From: Nocardia kruczakiae NBRC 101016
GTDB taxonomy: Bacteria; Actinomycetota; Actinomycetes; Mycobacteriales; Mycobacteriaceae
Direction: 5' to 3'
DNA: 64,000 nt
Assembly: GCF_001612965.1 (NCBI RefSeq)
Contig: NZ_BDBL01000005.1
Span: forward strand, 236,765-300,764
In this document: piece by piece, positions 1 through 8,630 of the stretch
How the letters are laid out: every line of letters starts with the position of its first letter
Numbering within the stretch: position 1 is the stretch's first letter
The notes under the pieces: model-generated
Seen by the model: only the letters and a program-made list of their open reading frames with translations
Told to the model about the DNA's origin: nothing
Database searches by the model: none
Position numbers and translations under genes: made by a program

Positions 1-356
1 TCGTGCTCGTCGGCACGTTCACGAGGTATCCGGTGGCGGCGGTGTTCGCGACGGGCGCGTTGGTGCTGGCGGCGCTCTACGTGCTGTGGATGTACCAGCG
101 CATGATGACCGGACCGGTCCGCAAGGGCAATGAGCGCTTGCCGGATCTGCTACCACGCGAACTGGTGGTCGTGGTGCCGTTGCTGGTGGCGCTGCTGGTC
201 CTCGGCGCGTATCCGAAACCGGTTCTCGACCGGATCAATCCGGCGGTGGCCGGCACCCTCACCACCATCGGCAAACACGATCCGGCGCCCACGGTCGCGC
301 CGGATGCGGCGACCGTACCGGCCGCGACCACTCCGAGCGGAGGTAACCACCGGTGA
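1..356 (+). CDS. nuoM: NADH-quinone oxidoreductase subunit M, C-terminal end (partial)
   Basis: Last roughly 117 residues of the NuoM proton-pumping membrane subunit of complex I, cut by the left edge; the reading frame is open to the edge. The visible part has two hydrophobic helices separated by a short basic loop (YQRMMTGPV, characteristic of the NuoM C-terminus) and ends in a Pro/Ala/Thr-rich tail. The stop codon overlaps the GTG start of nuoN by four bases (GTGA), so the two are translationally coupled as in a normal nuo operon. The identification rests on the tail sequence plus the position directly before nuoN. Confidence 0.9.
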   Translation, partial: VLVGTFTRYPVAAVFATGALVLAALYVLWMYQRMMTGPVRKGNERLPDLLPRELVVVVPLLVALLVLGAYPKPVLDRINPAVAGTLTTIGKHDPAPTVAPDAATVPAATTPSGGNHR

Positions 357-1978
357 ATCAGTATCTGGCCGCGACGGTTCCGGCTCCCTCGATCGAATAT
401 CACGCCCTGTCACCGATGCTCGTCGTCTTCGGTGTCGCTGTCGCCGGGGTGCTCGTCGAGGCGTTTTTGCCGCGTTCGTGGCGTTACCCGCTCCATCTGG
501 TGCTCGCGCTGGGCGGTTTGGTGGCGGCACTGGTGGCGGTGATCGCGCTCGCGGGCACCCATGCCACGGTGGCCGTCGGCGCGGTCGCGGTCGACGACGT
601 GACGCTGATGCTGCAGGGCGCCATCCTGGTGGTCGCGATCCTCGCGGTCGCGCTGATCGCCGAACGGGGTATCGAACCGCGGCTGGCGCGCGAAAGCCGG
701 GAGGGCCCCGGAACCTGGAGCCGGGCGGCAGCGGTGGCCTCCGGCGCGGTCGTGGTCGACGCGTTCACCCCGCAGGCCGCGGCGGTGCCGGGAAGTACGG
801 ACGAGATCGCCGCCGCGCGGGCGGGTATCGCCACCACCGAGGTTTTTCCGCTGACCCTGTTCGCGGTCGGCGGCATGTTGCTGTTCCCCGCCTCCAACGA
901 TCTGCTGTCGATGTTCGTCGCGCTCGAGGTGCTGTCGCTGCCGCTGTATCTGCTGTGCGGGCTGGCGCGGCGGCGTCGGCTGCTGTCGCAGGAGGCGGCG
1001 CTGAAGTACTTCCTGCTGGGCGCGTTCGCCTCGGCCTTCTTCCTGTACGGGATGGCGCTGCTGTACGGCTACGCCGGCACGGTTCGGCTGTCGGGCATCG
1101 CCGACGCGGTGGCCCGGGATTCGGGCTCGAAAACCCTTGCGGTGCTGGGTGTGGCGATGCTGGTGGTCGGGCTGCTGTTCAAGATCGGCGCGGTGCCGTT
1201 CCAGTCGTGGGTACCCGATGTGTATCAGGGCGCGCCGACCGCGATCACCGCGTTCATGGCCGCGGCGACCAAGATCGCGGCCGTGGGGGCGCTGCTGCGC
1301 ATCCTGCAGGTGGCGGTTCCGGGGCTGAGTGCGGACTGGCGTCCGATCCTGGGCGCCGTGGCGGTGGCCACGATGGTGCTGGGCGCCATTCTCGCCGTCA
1401 CCCAGACCGATGTGAAGCGCATGCTCGCCTACTCCTCGATCGCGCACGCCGGGTTCATCCTCACCGCGCTGGTGGCGGCCAATTCCGACGGGGTGTCGTC
1501 GGTGCTGTTCTACCTCGCCGTCTACGGCGTGAGCACCGTCGGCGCGTTCGCGGTGGTCACGCTGGTACGCGACCGCGTAGGCGATGAGGCGACCGCACTG
1601 TCGGCGTGGGCCGGGCTCGGCCGCCGTTCACCATGGCTGGCAACGGTTTTCGCGCTGTTTCTGCTGTCGTTCGCGGGTATTCCGCTCACCAGTGGTTTCG
1701 TCGGGAAATTTGCCGTGTTCTCGGCGGCCGCCGCCGGGCACGCGGCGTATCTGGTGATCGTCGGTGTGATCTCCAGTGCGATCGCCGTGTTCTTCTACAT
1801 CCGCGTCATCGTGCAGATGTTCTTCACCGATCCGCCGGAGGCGCCGCCCGCCGTGGTCACCGCGCCGGTGACCACGATGGTCGTCATCGTCACCGGCGCC
1901 GCCACACTGGCCTTGGGTATCGCGCCGCAGCCGCTGCTCGATCTGGCGAACCGCGCGGTCGGATTCGTCACCGGCTGA
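353..1978 (+). CDS. nuoN: NADH-quinone oxidoreductase subunit N
   Basis: NuoN, 541 residues, the antiporter-like membrane subunit of respiratory complex I that couples NADH oxidation to proton translocation. It has about 14 hydrophobic helices. The proton-antiporter core around residues 170-400 includes the LKYFLLGAFASAFFLYG stretch with its conserved lysine, the PFQSWVPDVYQGAP motif and the TDVKRMLAYSSIAHAGF motif with a central lysine. Length is typical for actinobacterial NuoN. The GTG start overlaps the nuoM stop. It is the last gene of the nuo operon here; the next gene starts 110 bases later and is unrelated. Confidence 0.97.
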   Translation: MNQYLAATVPAPSIEYHALSPMLVVFGVAVAGVLVEAFLPRSWRYPLHLVLALGGLVAALVAVIALAGTHATVAVGAVAVDDVTLMLQGAILVVAILAVALIAERGIEPRLARESREGPGTWSRAAAVASGAVVVDAFTPQAAAVPGSTDEIAAARAGIATTEVFPLTLFAVGGMLLFPASNDLLSMFVALEVLSLPLYLLCGLARRRRLLSQEAALKYFLLGAFASAFFLYGMALLYGYAGTVRLSGIADAVARDSGSKTLAVLGVAMLVVGLLFKIGAVPFQSWVPDVYQGAPTAITAFMAAATKIAAVGALLRILQVAVPGLSADWRPILGAVAVATMVLGAILAVTQTDVKRMLAYSSIAHAGFILTALVAANSDGVSSVLFYLAVYGVSTVGAFAVVTLVRDRVGDEATALSAWAGLGRRSPWLATVFALFLLSFAGIPLTSGFVGKFAVFSAAAAGHAAYLVIVGVISSAIAVFFYIRVIVQMFFTDPPEAPPAVVTAPVTTMVVIVTGAATLALGIAPQPLLDLANRAVGFVTG

Positions 1979-2088
1979 TCACGGAAAACATCTCGCGGAC
2001 AACGGTTCTCGGTGACACCGCACCGAAAAGCCAACGCTGGCTCTAGGATCGAGCCCGACGACGACCTCCGCGCACAGAAACAGGTGTC

Positions 2089-2913
2089 ATGACCGACAGC
2101 GCCGCACAGGTGGATCAATCCAAGCCGAGTATCGCCCGCGTGTACGACTATCTACTGGGCGGGCGCGACAACTATGCCGTCGACCGCAAGGTCGGCGACT
2201 ACTTCATCAACGATCTGCCCGGCTCGGTCGCCATCGCCTATGCCAACCGGCAGGCCATGATTCGCGCGGTCGCCGATATCGCGGACTCCGGTGTGCGCCA
2301 GTTCATCGATATGGGCAGCGGGCTGCCGACCGTCGACAATGTGCATCAGGTCGCGCAGCGTCACCTCGAGGCGCCGCGCGTGGTGTACGTGGACAACGAT
2401 CCGATCGTGCTGGCCCATGGTCGCGCACTGCTGGCCGCCGACGACCACACCACGGTCATCCGCGCCGACCTGCGTGATCCGGAGACCATCTTCTCCCATC
2501 CGGATCTGCAGCGGCTGATCGATTTCGACGAGCCGGTGGCGGTGATCTTCAGCGCCATCCTGCACCACCTCAACGACGACGAGAATCCGGCCGAACTAGT
2601 GCGGTGGTGGACCGACCGGATCCCGGTCGGCTCGCAGATCTACATCTCGCATTTCCGTTCCGGTTTCAACGAGGAGACGCAGGCCGCAGAGGGGAAATTG
2701 CAGGCGACGTTCGGGCGGGGGCGCTGGCGTTCGGACGAGGAGATCCTCGGCCTGTTCGGCGATCTCGAAGTGCTCGAGCCGGGGCTCGAGATCTGCGCCC
2801 GCTGGCGGCCCGCCGAAGCCGATGCCTCGGTCGCACGCATCGGTCCAGCCGAGCGCGAACCGACCCTGTGGGAACAACTGATCGCGTGCGCCCTCGCCCG
2901 GAAGACCCGCTGA
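2089..2913 (+). CDS. SAM-dependent methyltransferase, DUF574 / SAV2177 family
   Basis: 274 residues. The N-terminus carries the family hallmark RVYDYLLGGRDNYAVDR, followed by the SAM-binding region (FIDMGSGLPT, near residue 70, and VYVDNDPIVLAHGRALL near 105) and the C-terminal ISHFRS motif. This family is expanded in actinomycetes and its substrates are mostly unknown; some members modify secondary metabolites. ATG start with an upstream purine-rich stretch. A paralogue with the same architecture lies at 20728-21540 on the other strand. The gene stands alone between the nuo operon and a cyclase gene, so context does not suggest a substrate. Confidence 0.88.
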   Translation: MTDSAAQVDQSKPSIARVYDYLLGGRDNYAVDRKVGDYFINDLPGSVAIAYANRQAMIRAVADIADSGVRQFIDMGSGLPTVDNVHQVAQRHLEAPRVVYVDNDPIVLAHGRALLAADDHTTVIRADLRDPETIFSHPDLQRLIDFDEPVAVIFSAILHHLNDDENPAELVRWWTDRIPVGSQIYISHFRSGFNEETQAAEGKLQATFGRGRWRSDEEILGLFGDLEVLEPGLEICARWRPAEADASVARIGPAEREPTLWEQLIACALARKTR

Positions 2914-3045
2914 GGCGCTCGCTCGGGCTCAATTCCTCGATCGGGAACGAGAAGCGTTGCGGCACTGGCGTCCTCGCTTGCCGGGGTGAGGGCGACTCGC
3001 CGTCCGCTGCCGGTGCGCCGGGCAGCGACTAAGCTGCCGGTCACC

Positions 3046-3867
3046 ATGTGTGCACCTCGGATCGTCCGGATCGCCCACGACAGCGCCGATTTCCCGGCGG
3101 TTCCGTCGCGGCGCGCCTTGGCGGGCGCCGCGGGTCTGGCGGCACTGGCGGCGGCCACCGCACCCGTCGCACGCGCGGGCACAGGAACCGTCGTCGACCT
3201 CACTCATCCGGTGGGACCGAATATGCCGATGTGGCCGGGCAATCCGCCGTTCGCGATGGTCCCGGTGGGATGGCATGCGCTGGGAGGTTTCGATCAGAAC
3301 GCGATCGCGCTGTGGGAGCACACCGGAACACATGTCGACGCACCGCTGCGCCGTGCCTCCGGCGGGGTGGGGCCCGACACCTTCTCGGCGCGCGATCTGG
3401 TGGCTCCGCTCATCGTGATCGACATCAGCGCGAAGGCGTCGTTCGATGTCGACGCGACGGTCACGATCGACGACATCGATGCTTTCGAGCGGATCTACGG
3501 TCGCATCCCACCGCGTGCCTTCGTCGCCATGTACTCCGGGTGGGAGCGTCGGCTCGCTCATCCGGCGGCCTTCGTCAACCTCGACGTCGAGGGCACCCCA
3601 CATGCCCCCGGCTTCTGCGCCGAGGCCGCGGAATACCTTGTGCGTCAGCGCGATATCGCCGGCGCGGGGGTGGATACGCTCAGCCTCGACCACGCGGCCG
3701 ATCTCGACTACGGCGCACACACCGCATTCCTCGGCGGGGGGCGCTACGGCGTGGAGATGGTGGCCAACCTCGGCGCCGTCCCGCCGACCGGTGCCACCGT
3801 CGTGGTCGGCGCGCCCGAATACATCGGCGGCACGGGCGGGCCGTGCCGGATGCTCGCTCTCACCTGA
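3046..3867 (+). CDS. Tat-exported cyclase family protein (kynurenine-formamidase-like)
   Basis: About 273 residues from the ATG chosen here. Residues 18-45 form a twin-arginine signal (PSRRALAGAAGLAALAA, then an ARA cleavage site). The mature part begins VVDLTHPV and contains the metal-binding motif HTGTHVDAP of the cyclase/KynB superfamily. Members hydrolyse N-formylkynurenine, isatin or similar amides; the substrate here cannot be told. An in-frame GTG at 2986 would add 20 arginine-rich residues in front of the signal and is less likely. It converges with the lipoprotein gene 28 bases downstream. An exported member of this family is somewhat unusual. Confidence 0.8.
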   Translation: MCAPRIVRIAHDSADFPAVPSRRALAGAAGLAALAAATAPVARAGTGTVVDLTHPVGPNMPMWPGNPPFAMVPVGWHALGGFDQNAIALWEHTGTHVDAPLRRASGGVGPDTFSARDLVAPLIVIDISAKASFDVDATVTIDDIDAFERIYGRIPPRAFVAMYSGWERRLAHPAAFVNLDVEGTPHAPGFCAEAAEYLVRQRDIAGAGVDTLSLDHAADLDYGAHTAFLGGGRYGVEMVANLGAVPPTGATVVVGAPEYIGGTGGPCRMLALT

Positions 3868-3895
3868 GATCGGGCACATCGCGACGCGGGCAGTT

Positions 3896-4498
3896 TCAGC
3901 CGGTGACCGGATGCACCTCCAGGGCACAGGTGTCGATGGTGGTGTGCACGGTGTGGGTGTCGGTCGAATCGGGGGCTGTCACAGCGAGACTCGTGTACAG
4001 CGGGCAGTCCTCCCCGGCCGGGCCCATCGCGGATCCCTCCACGACCGCGCGGGCGGGGCGGCCGGGCAGCACGGTGACAGTGGGCGGAGTGTCGTCGTCC
4101 GAGGGCAGGCCGCCCATATAGCCGCGTGGGGTGCGTCGGGCGTGCAGGACCGGGCCGCCCTCGCCGGTGTCGACGCCGGGATAGCCGCCGATCGTGCAGG
4201 GCGGGGTGTCGGCGGCGAGGGTGAAGGTCAGTTCGACGCCGCGATGCATCATGCCCGGCGACAGGGTGTGGGCGGCGATGTCCAGTTGGCGCGGCCGGCA
4301 CGCGGCGATGGCCGACGAAGTGGTGGTGGGCCCCGCCGTGGGGCTCGCCTGCGGCGAAGGTGCCTGTGCGGCGGAGGTTTCGGTGGCCGGGCGAGCTGAT
4401 GTGGCGGTTCCGGAGTCGTGGTGCGCACAACCGGCGAGCGCGGTGGCGGCGCCGAGCACCACCACCGCTGCCGTCCGATTTCCGTATCTGCCGATCAT
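3896..4498 (-). CDS. DUF4232 domain lipoprotein
   Basis: About 200 residues. The start was chosen at MIGRYGN, which leaves a short basic n-region, a hydrophobic stretch and a lipobox ALAGC at residues 21-25, so it is predicted to be lipid-anchored outside the membrane. A Ser/Thr/Pro/Ala-rich linker follows, then a DUF4232-type domain with spaced cysteines (TPPCTIGGYPGV and a C-terminal DTCALEVHP) that probably form disulfides. Function is unknown. An in-frame ATG 24 bases upstream is possible but would lengthen the signal without need. It lies 34 bases downstream of the maltokinase-cap-like gene on the same strand, possibly co-transcribed with it and HdeD. Confidence 0.8.
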   Translation of the reverse strand: MIGRYGNRTAAVVVLGAATALAGCAHHDSGTATSARPATETSAAQAPSPQASPTAGPTTTSSAIAACRPRQLDIAAHTLSPGMMHRGVELTFTLAADTPPCTIGGYPGVDTGEGGPVLHARRTPRGYMGGLPSDDDTPPTVTVLPGRPARAVVEGSAMGPAGEDCPLYTSLAVTAPDSTDTHTVHTTIDTCALEVHPVTG

Positions 4499-4532
4499 CA
4501 CAGCGACTCCTTCCGGCCGCACGCGTGCACGT

Positions 4533-5096
4533 TCAGTTCACCGCTGCCTCCAGCACTACCCCCTCGGCCGTCGCGCCCTCCGCATCGGTCCAGCCCACCC
4601 GGACCCATCCGTGCACGGATGCGGCCGACCGCGCCGGAATCCGGTTGACGCGCACGGCCTTCGGTGTGTCCGGATCGACGACGGACACCTCGACGGTGCG
4701 GGCGGGGGTGTCGCTGAGGTTCTGGTCCTGGGCCACCGCGCGCCCGGCGAGCAGCGCCGCCATCTGCGCGAGTGCCACCGGATCGTGCGCGGCGTCGTAG
4801 ATCCACCTGGTCCCGAGCACGCCGTGTTCGGAGGTGCCGATCAGGGCCGCGTCCGCGCCGGGAAGCGGGGCGCCGCGGTAGGTCATCGGCACGTGGTAGA
4901 CGGGCTTTCGGGCATCGGCGGTGTCGACGACGAGCATGTGCTCGATGCCCACCTCGCCGTCGGGGTCGTCGAGCCGGAAACCGCCCGCCTTGTGCAGGTG
5001 TGGCGTTGTGCCGGTGAACCATTCGCGTGTCGGCAGCCATGCGGTGAGCAGGTCGAGTTTGCCCGGCTCGAGGGTGGTGTGGTGAACGACAGCCAT
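4533..5096 (-). CDS. Maltokinase N-terminal cap-like domain protein
   Basis: 187 residues. The N-terminal half (LLTAWLPTREWF, then GFRLDDPDGEVGIEHMLVV and YHVPMTYRGAPL) matches the cap domain that precedes the kinase fold in actinobacterial maltokinase; no kinase domain follows. Stand-alone cap proteins of this type occur in actinobacteria and are often mis-named 1,4-alpha-glucan branching enzyme. No catalytic role can be assigned; a regulatory or sugar-binding role is possible. It lies 9 bases downstream of the HdeD gene and 34 bases upstream of the lipoprotein gene, all on the minus strand. Confidence 0.75.
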   Translation of the reverse strand: MAVVHHTTLEPGKLDLLTAWLPTREWFTGTTPHLHKAGGFRLDDPDGEVGIEHMLVVDTADARKPVYHVPMTYRGAPLPGADAALIGTSEHGVLGTRWIYDAAHDPVALAQMAALLAGRAVAQDQNLSDTPARTVEVSVVDPDTPKAVRVNRIPARSAASVHGWVRVGWTDAEGATAEGVVLEAAVN

Positions 5097-5105
5097 ATGC
5101 CGACC

Positions 5106-5732
5106 CTAATCCGCGGCCCGGACCGGGGTTGGTGCGCGCGGACCGAGCAGGCCGCGCACCCCCACCTGGTCCCCGCCGCGTTCCGGACGGCGCACGCGCA
5201 CGGCCATGCGGATCTCCATCGCGCCGAGCAGGATCAGGCAGACACCGACCAGTATCGACAGGGCCGCGACGGTGTCGATCGGCCACACCAGCACGATCAG
5301 CCCGGCCAGCAGTGTCGCCAGGCCGTAGCCTTCGCGCCGGCCCGGCTTCGGTAGATCGTCCGACCAGGACGCGACGATGGCCTGCACGATGCCGCGGATC
5401 ATCCATCCCATCCCGACCCACATGGCCAGCAACGCCACCCAGTCTCCGCTGCGCATGCACCACAGTGCCAGCAGTACCGACAGGGCCCCGCTCACGAATT
5501 CCAGCGCCTTGAGCCCGCCGCGGATGCGCGCCCGGAACGCCACCGTGAATTGCCAGGCGGCGGTCAACAGCAGCGTCGTACCGAGCAATAGCTCCGCAAC
5601 CTGAACGGACTTATCGGGCCAAACGAGCAGGACCACCCCGACGACGATCGACCCACCGCCGATCGCGCACGCCAGGTGCCAGGCATCACCAGCGAAGACA
5701 TCCCTGCGTCCGGCTGCTCGGAAGGTGGGCAT
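5106..5732 (-). CDS. HdeD/DUF308 family membrane protein
   Basis: About 208 residues from MPTFRAAGRR, with six closely spaced hydrophobic helices in three hairpins (for example GGGSIVVGVVLLVWPDKS near residue 25 and LATLLAGLIVLVWPIDTVAA near 140). The repeated VVLxWP pattern is typical of the HdeD acid-resistance / DUF308 family. Bacterial members are implicated in acid stress, but the function in actinomycetes is not known. Divergent from the P450 gene, with 183 bases between the starts. An in-frame start 33 bases upstream is possible. Confidence 0.8.
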   Translation of the reverse strand: MPTFRAAGRRDVFAGDAWHLACAIGGGSIVVGVVLLVWPDKSVQVAELLLGTTLLLTAAWQFTVAFRARIRGGLKALEFVSGALSVLLALWCMRSGDWVALLAMWVGMGWMIRGIVQAIVASWSDDLPKPGRREGYGLATLLAGLIVLVWPIDTVAALSILVGVCLILLGAMEIRMAVRVRRPERGGDQVGVRGLLGPRAPTPVRAAD

Positions 5733-5848
5733 GGCCCCGATGATATGGCCCCGGACGGTGCGCACTGCGCAATTTCACAGGTTCGGCCCGGCCGATCAGC
5801 TATCGGACAGCCGCACATCCGCTCGTAGAACGTGTGTGGTTCGGTTAC

Positions 5849-5864
5849 GGCTACCGGGCTACCG
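5849..5864. repeat. Tandem 8-bp direct repeat GGCTACCG x2 upstream of the P450
   Basis: GGCTACCG occurs twice back to back, about 50 bases before the P450 start, in the divergent HdeD/P450 intergenic region. The surrounding TACGG...CCGTA can also pair. It may be a regulator site. No promoter elements are clear enough to place. Confidence 0.35.
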
Positions 5865-5915
5865 TAGGTGGGATATCGGATCTCGCACCGTTGCGGCCCG
5901 CCGGGAGGTTGCCTC

Positions 5916-7229
5916 ATGAGCACTGTGTTTCCGCCGGGTCCCCGGCTGCCACGAGTGGCGCAGACGCTGCTGCACGCGAAATGGCGGGGCTGGTTCGCCG
6001 GGGTGGCGTCGCGCCGCTACGGCGATGTCTACACGATGCGCATGATCGCACCGTATGCCGAGAATCTGGTGGTGTTCTCGCGGCCGGAGCACATCCGCGA
6101 GATCTTCGCCGGCGCCCCGGCGGATCTGCATGCCGGCGAGGGCAATCGGGTGCTGGAGCCGGTGATGGGACAGCATTCGCTGTTGCTCACCGACGAGGAC
6201 GAACACGCCCGCGCCCGCCGATTGCTGATGCCGGCGTTCACGGGCTCGGCGTTGCGCGGCTATCGCGACCTGGTCGAGGCCATCGCCAAACATCACATCG
6301 ACCAGTGGCAGCCCGACACCACCCTCGTGACGTTGCCCCGGATGAACGAACTGACACTCGATGTGATCATGCAGGTGGTGTTCGGTATCAGCGAGCAGCG
6401 CGGGCGTGCCGAGCTCGCGCCGCGGCTGCGCTATCTGGTCGATGTGGGCCCGCTGATCTTCCTGGGCTGGAAATGGCATCGGCTGCAGCGTTTCGGCCCG
6501 TGGAAGCGGTTCGCCGACAACAAGGACGCGATCGACGCGCTGCTCTACGAGGAGATCGCGCGCCGGCGCGGCGAACCGGATCCCGGCGACCGCGCCGATG
6601 TACTGGCCCGGTTGCTCGCGGTGGGCGCGGAGGCCGGTGACGAGCCGCTCTCGGATGCCGAACTTCGCGATCAGCTGGTGACGCTGCTGCTGGCCGGGCA
6701 CGAGACCACCGCGTCGGCGCTGTCGTGGGCGATGTTCGAATTGGCCGCCCATCCCGACGTGCAGCAGCGGGCGCGGCGCGCGGCCGCCGAGGGTGACGAC
6801 AAATATCTGGAAGCGGTGCTGAAGGAGGCGATGCGCCGCCATCCCGTCATCGGCGGCACCTTGCGCCGACTGACGCGCGAGACGACGATCGGCGGGTACA
6901 CCTTGCCCCGCGGCACCGTCGTGCAGACCTCGATCGTGCTGGCGCATGCGAACCCGGACAATCATCCCGAACCCGAAAGTTTCCGTCCCGAACGCTTTCT
7001 CGACGGCAGTGTCGCCGCCAACACCTGGTTGCCGTTCGGTGGTGGTGTGCGCCGCTGTATCGGCGCGGGATTCTCGTTGATGGAGGGCACGGCGGTGTTG
7101 TCGGAGGTGCTGGGCCGATTCGCCCTGACTCCGGTGCGTACTCGCGAACGCGGGCGCATCCGCAACATCACCAACGTGCCCGCCCACGGGGCGCCGGTGC
7201 TGCTGCGACCACATCCGGGGACCTTCTGA
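5916..7229 (+). CDS. Cytochrome P450 (CYP135/CYP138-like)
   Basis: 437 residues. The start is ATG at 5916, preceded by GGGAGGT with good spacing. All P450 signatures are visible: the I-helix oxygen-activation motif AGHETTASAL (near residue 262), the K-helix ExxR in KEAMRRHPV, the PERF motif, and the heme loop FGGGVRRCIGAG with the axial cysteine at residue 381. The N-terminus (FPPGPRLPR, then a long A-helix region) resembles the mycobacterial CYP135/CYP138 group, whose substrates are unknown. It is soluble, with no membrane anchor. No ferredoxin or ferredoxin reductase gene is adjacent, so redox partners must come from elsewhere. Confidence 0.92.
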   Translation: MSTVFPPGPRLPRVAQTLLHAKWRGWFAGVASRRYGDVYTMRMIAPYAENLVVFSRPEHIREIFAGAPADLHAGEGNRVLEPVMGQHSLLLTDEDEHARARRLLMPAFTGSALRGYRDLVEAIAKHHIDQWQPDTTLVTLPRMNELTLDVIMQVVFGISEQRGRAELAPRLRYLVDVGPLIFLGWKWHRLQRFGPWKRFADNKDAIDALLYEEIARRRGEPDPGDRADVLARLLAVGAEAGDEPLSDAELRDQLVTLLLAGHETTASALSWAMFELAAHPDVQQRARRAAAEGDDKYLEAVLKEAMRRHPVIGGTLRRLTRETTIGGYTLPRGTVVQTSIVLAHANPDNHPEPESFRPERFLDGSVAANTWLPFGGGVRRCIGAGFSLMEGTAVLSEVLGRFALTPVRTRERGRIRNITNVPAHGAPVLLRPHPGTF

Positions 7230-7263
7230 TCCGGCAGAATCCGTCTCGGAGGATTGCGGCGCG

Positions 7264-7998
7264 CTACTGCACCCGTTCCCAGCCGCGCGGCGGCCGGTGC
7301 GCCCCGAGCGACACGTCCCGGCTGCGATAGACCAGATAGGGTCGCGTCAGATAGCCGACGGGCGCGGAGAATACGTGGACCAGCCGGCTGAACGGCCAGA
7401 ACGCGAACAGCGCACAGGCCGAGAGCGCGTGCAGCCGAAAGCCCAGCGGCGCACCGGCCATCAGCTCGGGGTGCGGGTCGAGATAGCACAGCGACCGGAA
7501 CCACGGCGACACGTCGGTGCGGTAGTTGTGCGGATCTCCGGTCGCGTTGCCGTAGACGGTGGCCGCGAGGCCGAGCGCCAGGGTCAGGCCCAGCAGCACG
7601 TACATGATCTTGTCGTTGCGGGTGGTCGCGGAGAACACCGAGCCGACGGTGCGGCGGCGGTAGATCAGGATGCCCAGCCCGGCCACCGTCGCGATGCCGG
7701 CCACGGCGCCGAGGCTGAACGACACGATGTGATACGTGGTTTCGCTGATACCGATCGCCTCGGTCCACGACTGCGAAATCACCAGCCCCAGGACGTGGCC
7801 GAGGAACACGAACACGATGCCGTAGTGGAACAGCGGACTGCCCAGGCGCAGCAGCCGGTTCTCGTACAGCTGCGAGGAGCGGGTGGTCCAGCCGAATTTG
7901 TCGTAGCGGTAGCGCCAGATCAGCCCCACGACGCAGACCGCCAGCGCCGCGTACGGCACCGCGACCCACAGCAGCACGTCGGTCGCGCTCACGGTCAT
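7264..7998 (-). CDS. narI: Respiratory nitrate reductase subunit gamma
   Basis: 244 residues, the cytochrome b subunit that anchors NarGH to the membrane and oxidises quinol. It has five hydrophobic helices, with candidate heme-ligating histidines in YGIVFVFLGHVLGL and in the FRLHALSACALF and SRLVHVFSAP region. The start overlaps the narJ stop by four bases (ATGA). It is the last gene of narGHJI. Length is normal for the family. Confidence 0.95.
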   Translation of the reverse strand: MTVSATDVLLWVAVPYAALAVCVVGLIWRYRYDKFGWTTRSSQLYENRLLRLGSPLFHYGIVFVFLGHVLGLVISQSWTEAIGISETTYHIVSFSLGAVAGIATVAGLGILIYRRRTVGSVFSATTRNDKIMYVLLGLTLALGLAATVYGNATGDPHNYRTDVSPWFRSLCYLDPHPELMAGAPLGFRLHALSACALFAFWPFSRLVHVFSAPVGYLTRPYLVYRSRDVSLGAHRPPRGWERVQ

Positions 7999-8630
7999 CG
8001 ACGGCCTCCGATCGGTGTCGGCATGTAGGTGGGCGGTGCGAACGGCTCGGTGCCGACCTCCTCACCGGGCGGGCCGGCCGCGATGAGCCGCGCGACGGCC
8101 TCGCTGTCGGTGCCACGCAGCGGCGGCAACGTGGCCGATACCGAATCCAGTACTCCGGCCCACGGAGATCCGTGCTCGCGCAGGGCTGCTCGCATGACCT
8201 CGACGCCGGCGCGGTGTTCGATCAGCACCCGCAGTCCGGCTTCCGGTTCGGTGGCGGCGAATTCGAGGACGACGGCCAGATGGTCGGGTAGTTCCGCGTC
8301 GTCGAGTTGCCACCCGGCGCGGCGGTAGAGCTGTTTGAGGCGCAGCAACGCCATCCCGCGTTTGCGGGTGTCGCCGTGGGAGAAGTAGGTGAGGTAGGGG
8401 CTGAACCGCTTGCGGTGGTCGAAGGTGTCGACGTATTCGCTGCCCAGCAGCATCGGCGGCGTGCTCGCCAGGTGTGACAGCAGCGGACGCAGCGGTGTGC
8501 CGACCGCGACCGGCAGCGCCGCCGTCGCCCGGGCGAGCAGTGGAAGCGAATCCAGCAGCGCCGCATCGGGATAGCCGAGCAGCAGTGACTGGATCTGCCA
8601 TGCCGCGCAGCGCGTCGTGGTGCGGGTCAT
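7995..8630 (-). CDS. narJ: Nitrate reductase molybdenum cofactor assembly chaperone
   Basis: 211 residues, a NarJ/TorD-type cytoplasmic chaperone needed for Mo-cofactor insertion into NarG. Recognisable parts are IQSLLLGYPD at the N-terminus and the central SPYLTYFSHGDTRKRG motif (residues about 80-95), followed by LPDHLAVVLEFAA. The ATG at 8630 overlaps the narH stop by four bases, which fixes the start; upstream extension would enter narH in another frame. Translationally coupled at both ends. Confidence 0.94.
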   Translation of the reverse strand: MTRTTTRCAAWQIQSLLLGYPDAALLDSLPLLARATAALPVAVGTPLRPLLSHLASTPPMLLGSEYVDTFDHRKRFSPYLTYFSHGDTRKRGMALLRLKQLYRRAGWQLDDAELPDHLAVVLEFAATEPEAGLRVLIEHRAGVEVMRAALREHGSPWAGVLDSVSATLPPLRGTDSEAVARLIAAGPPGEEVGTEPFAPPTYMPTPIGGRR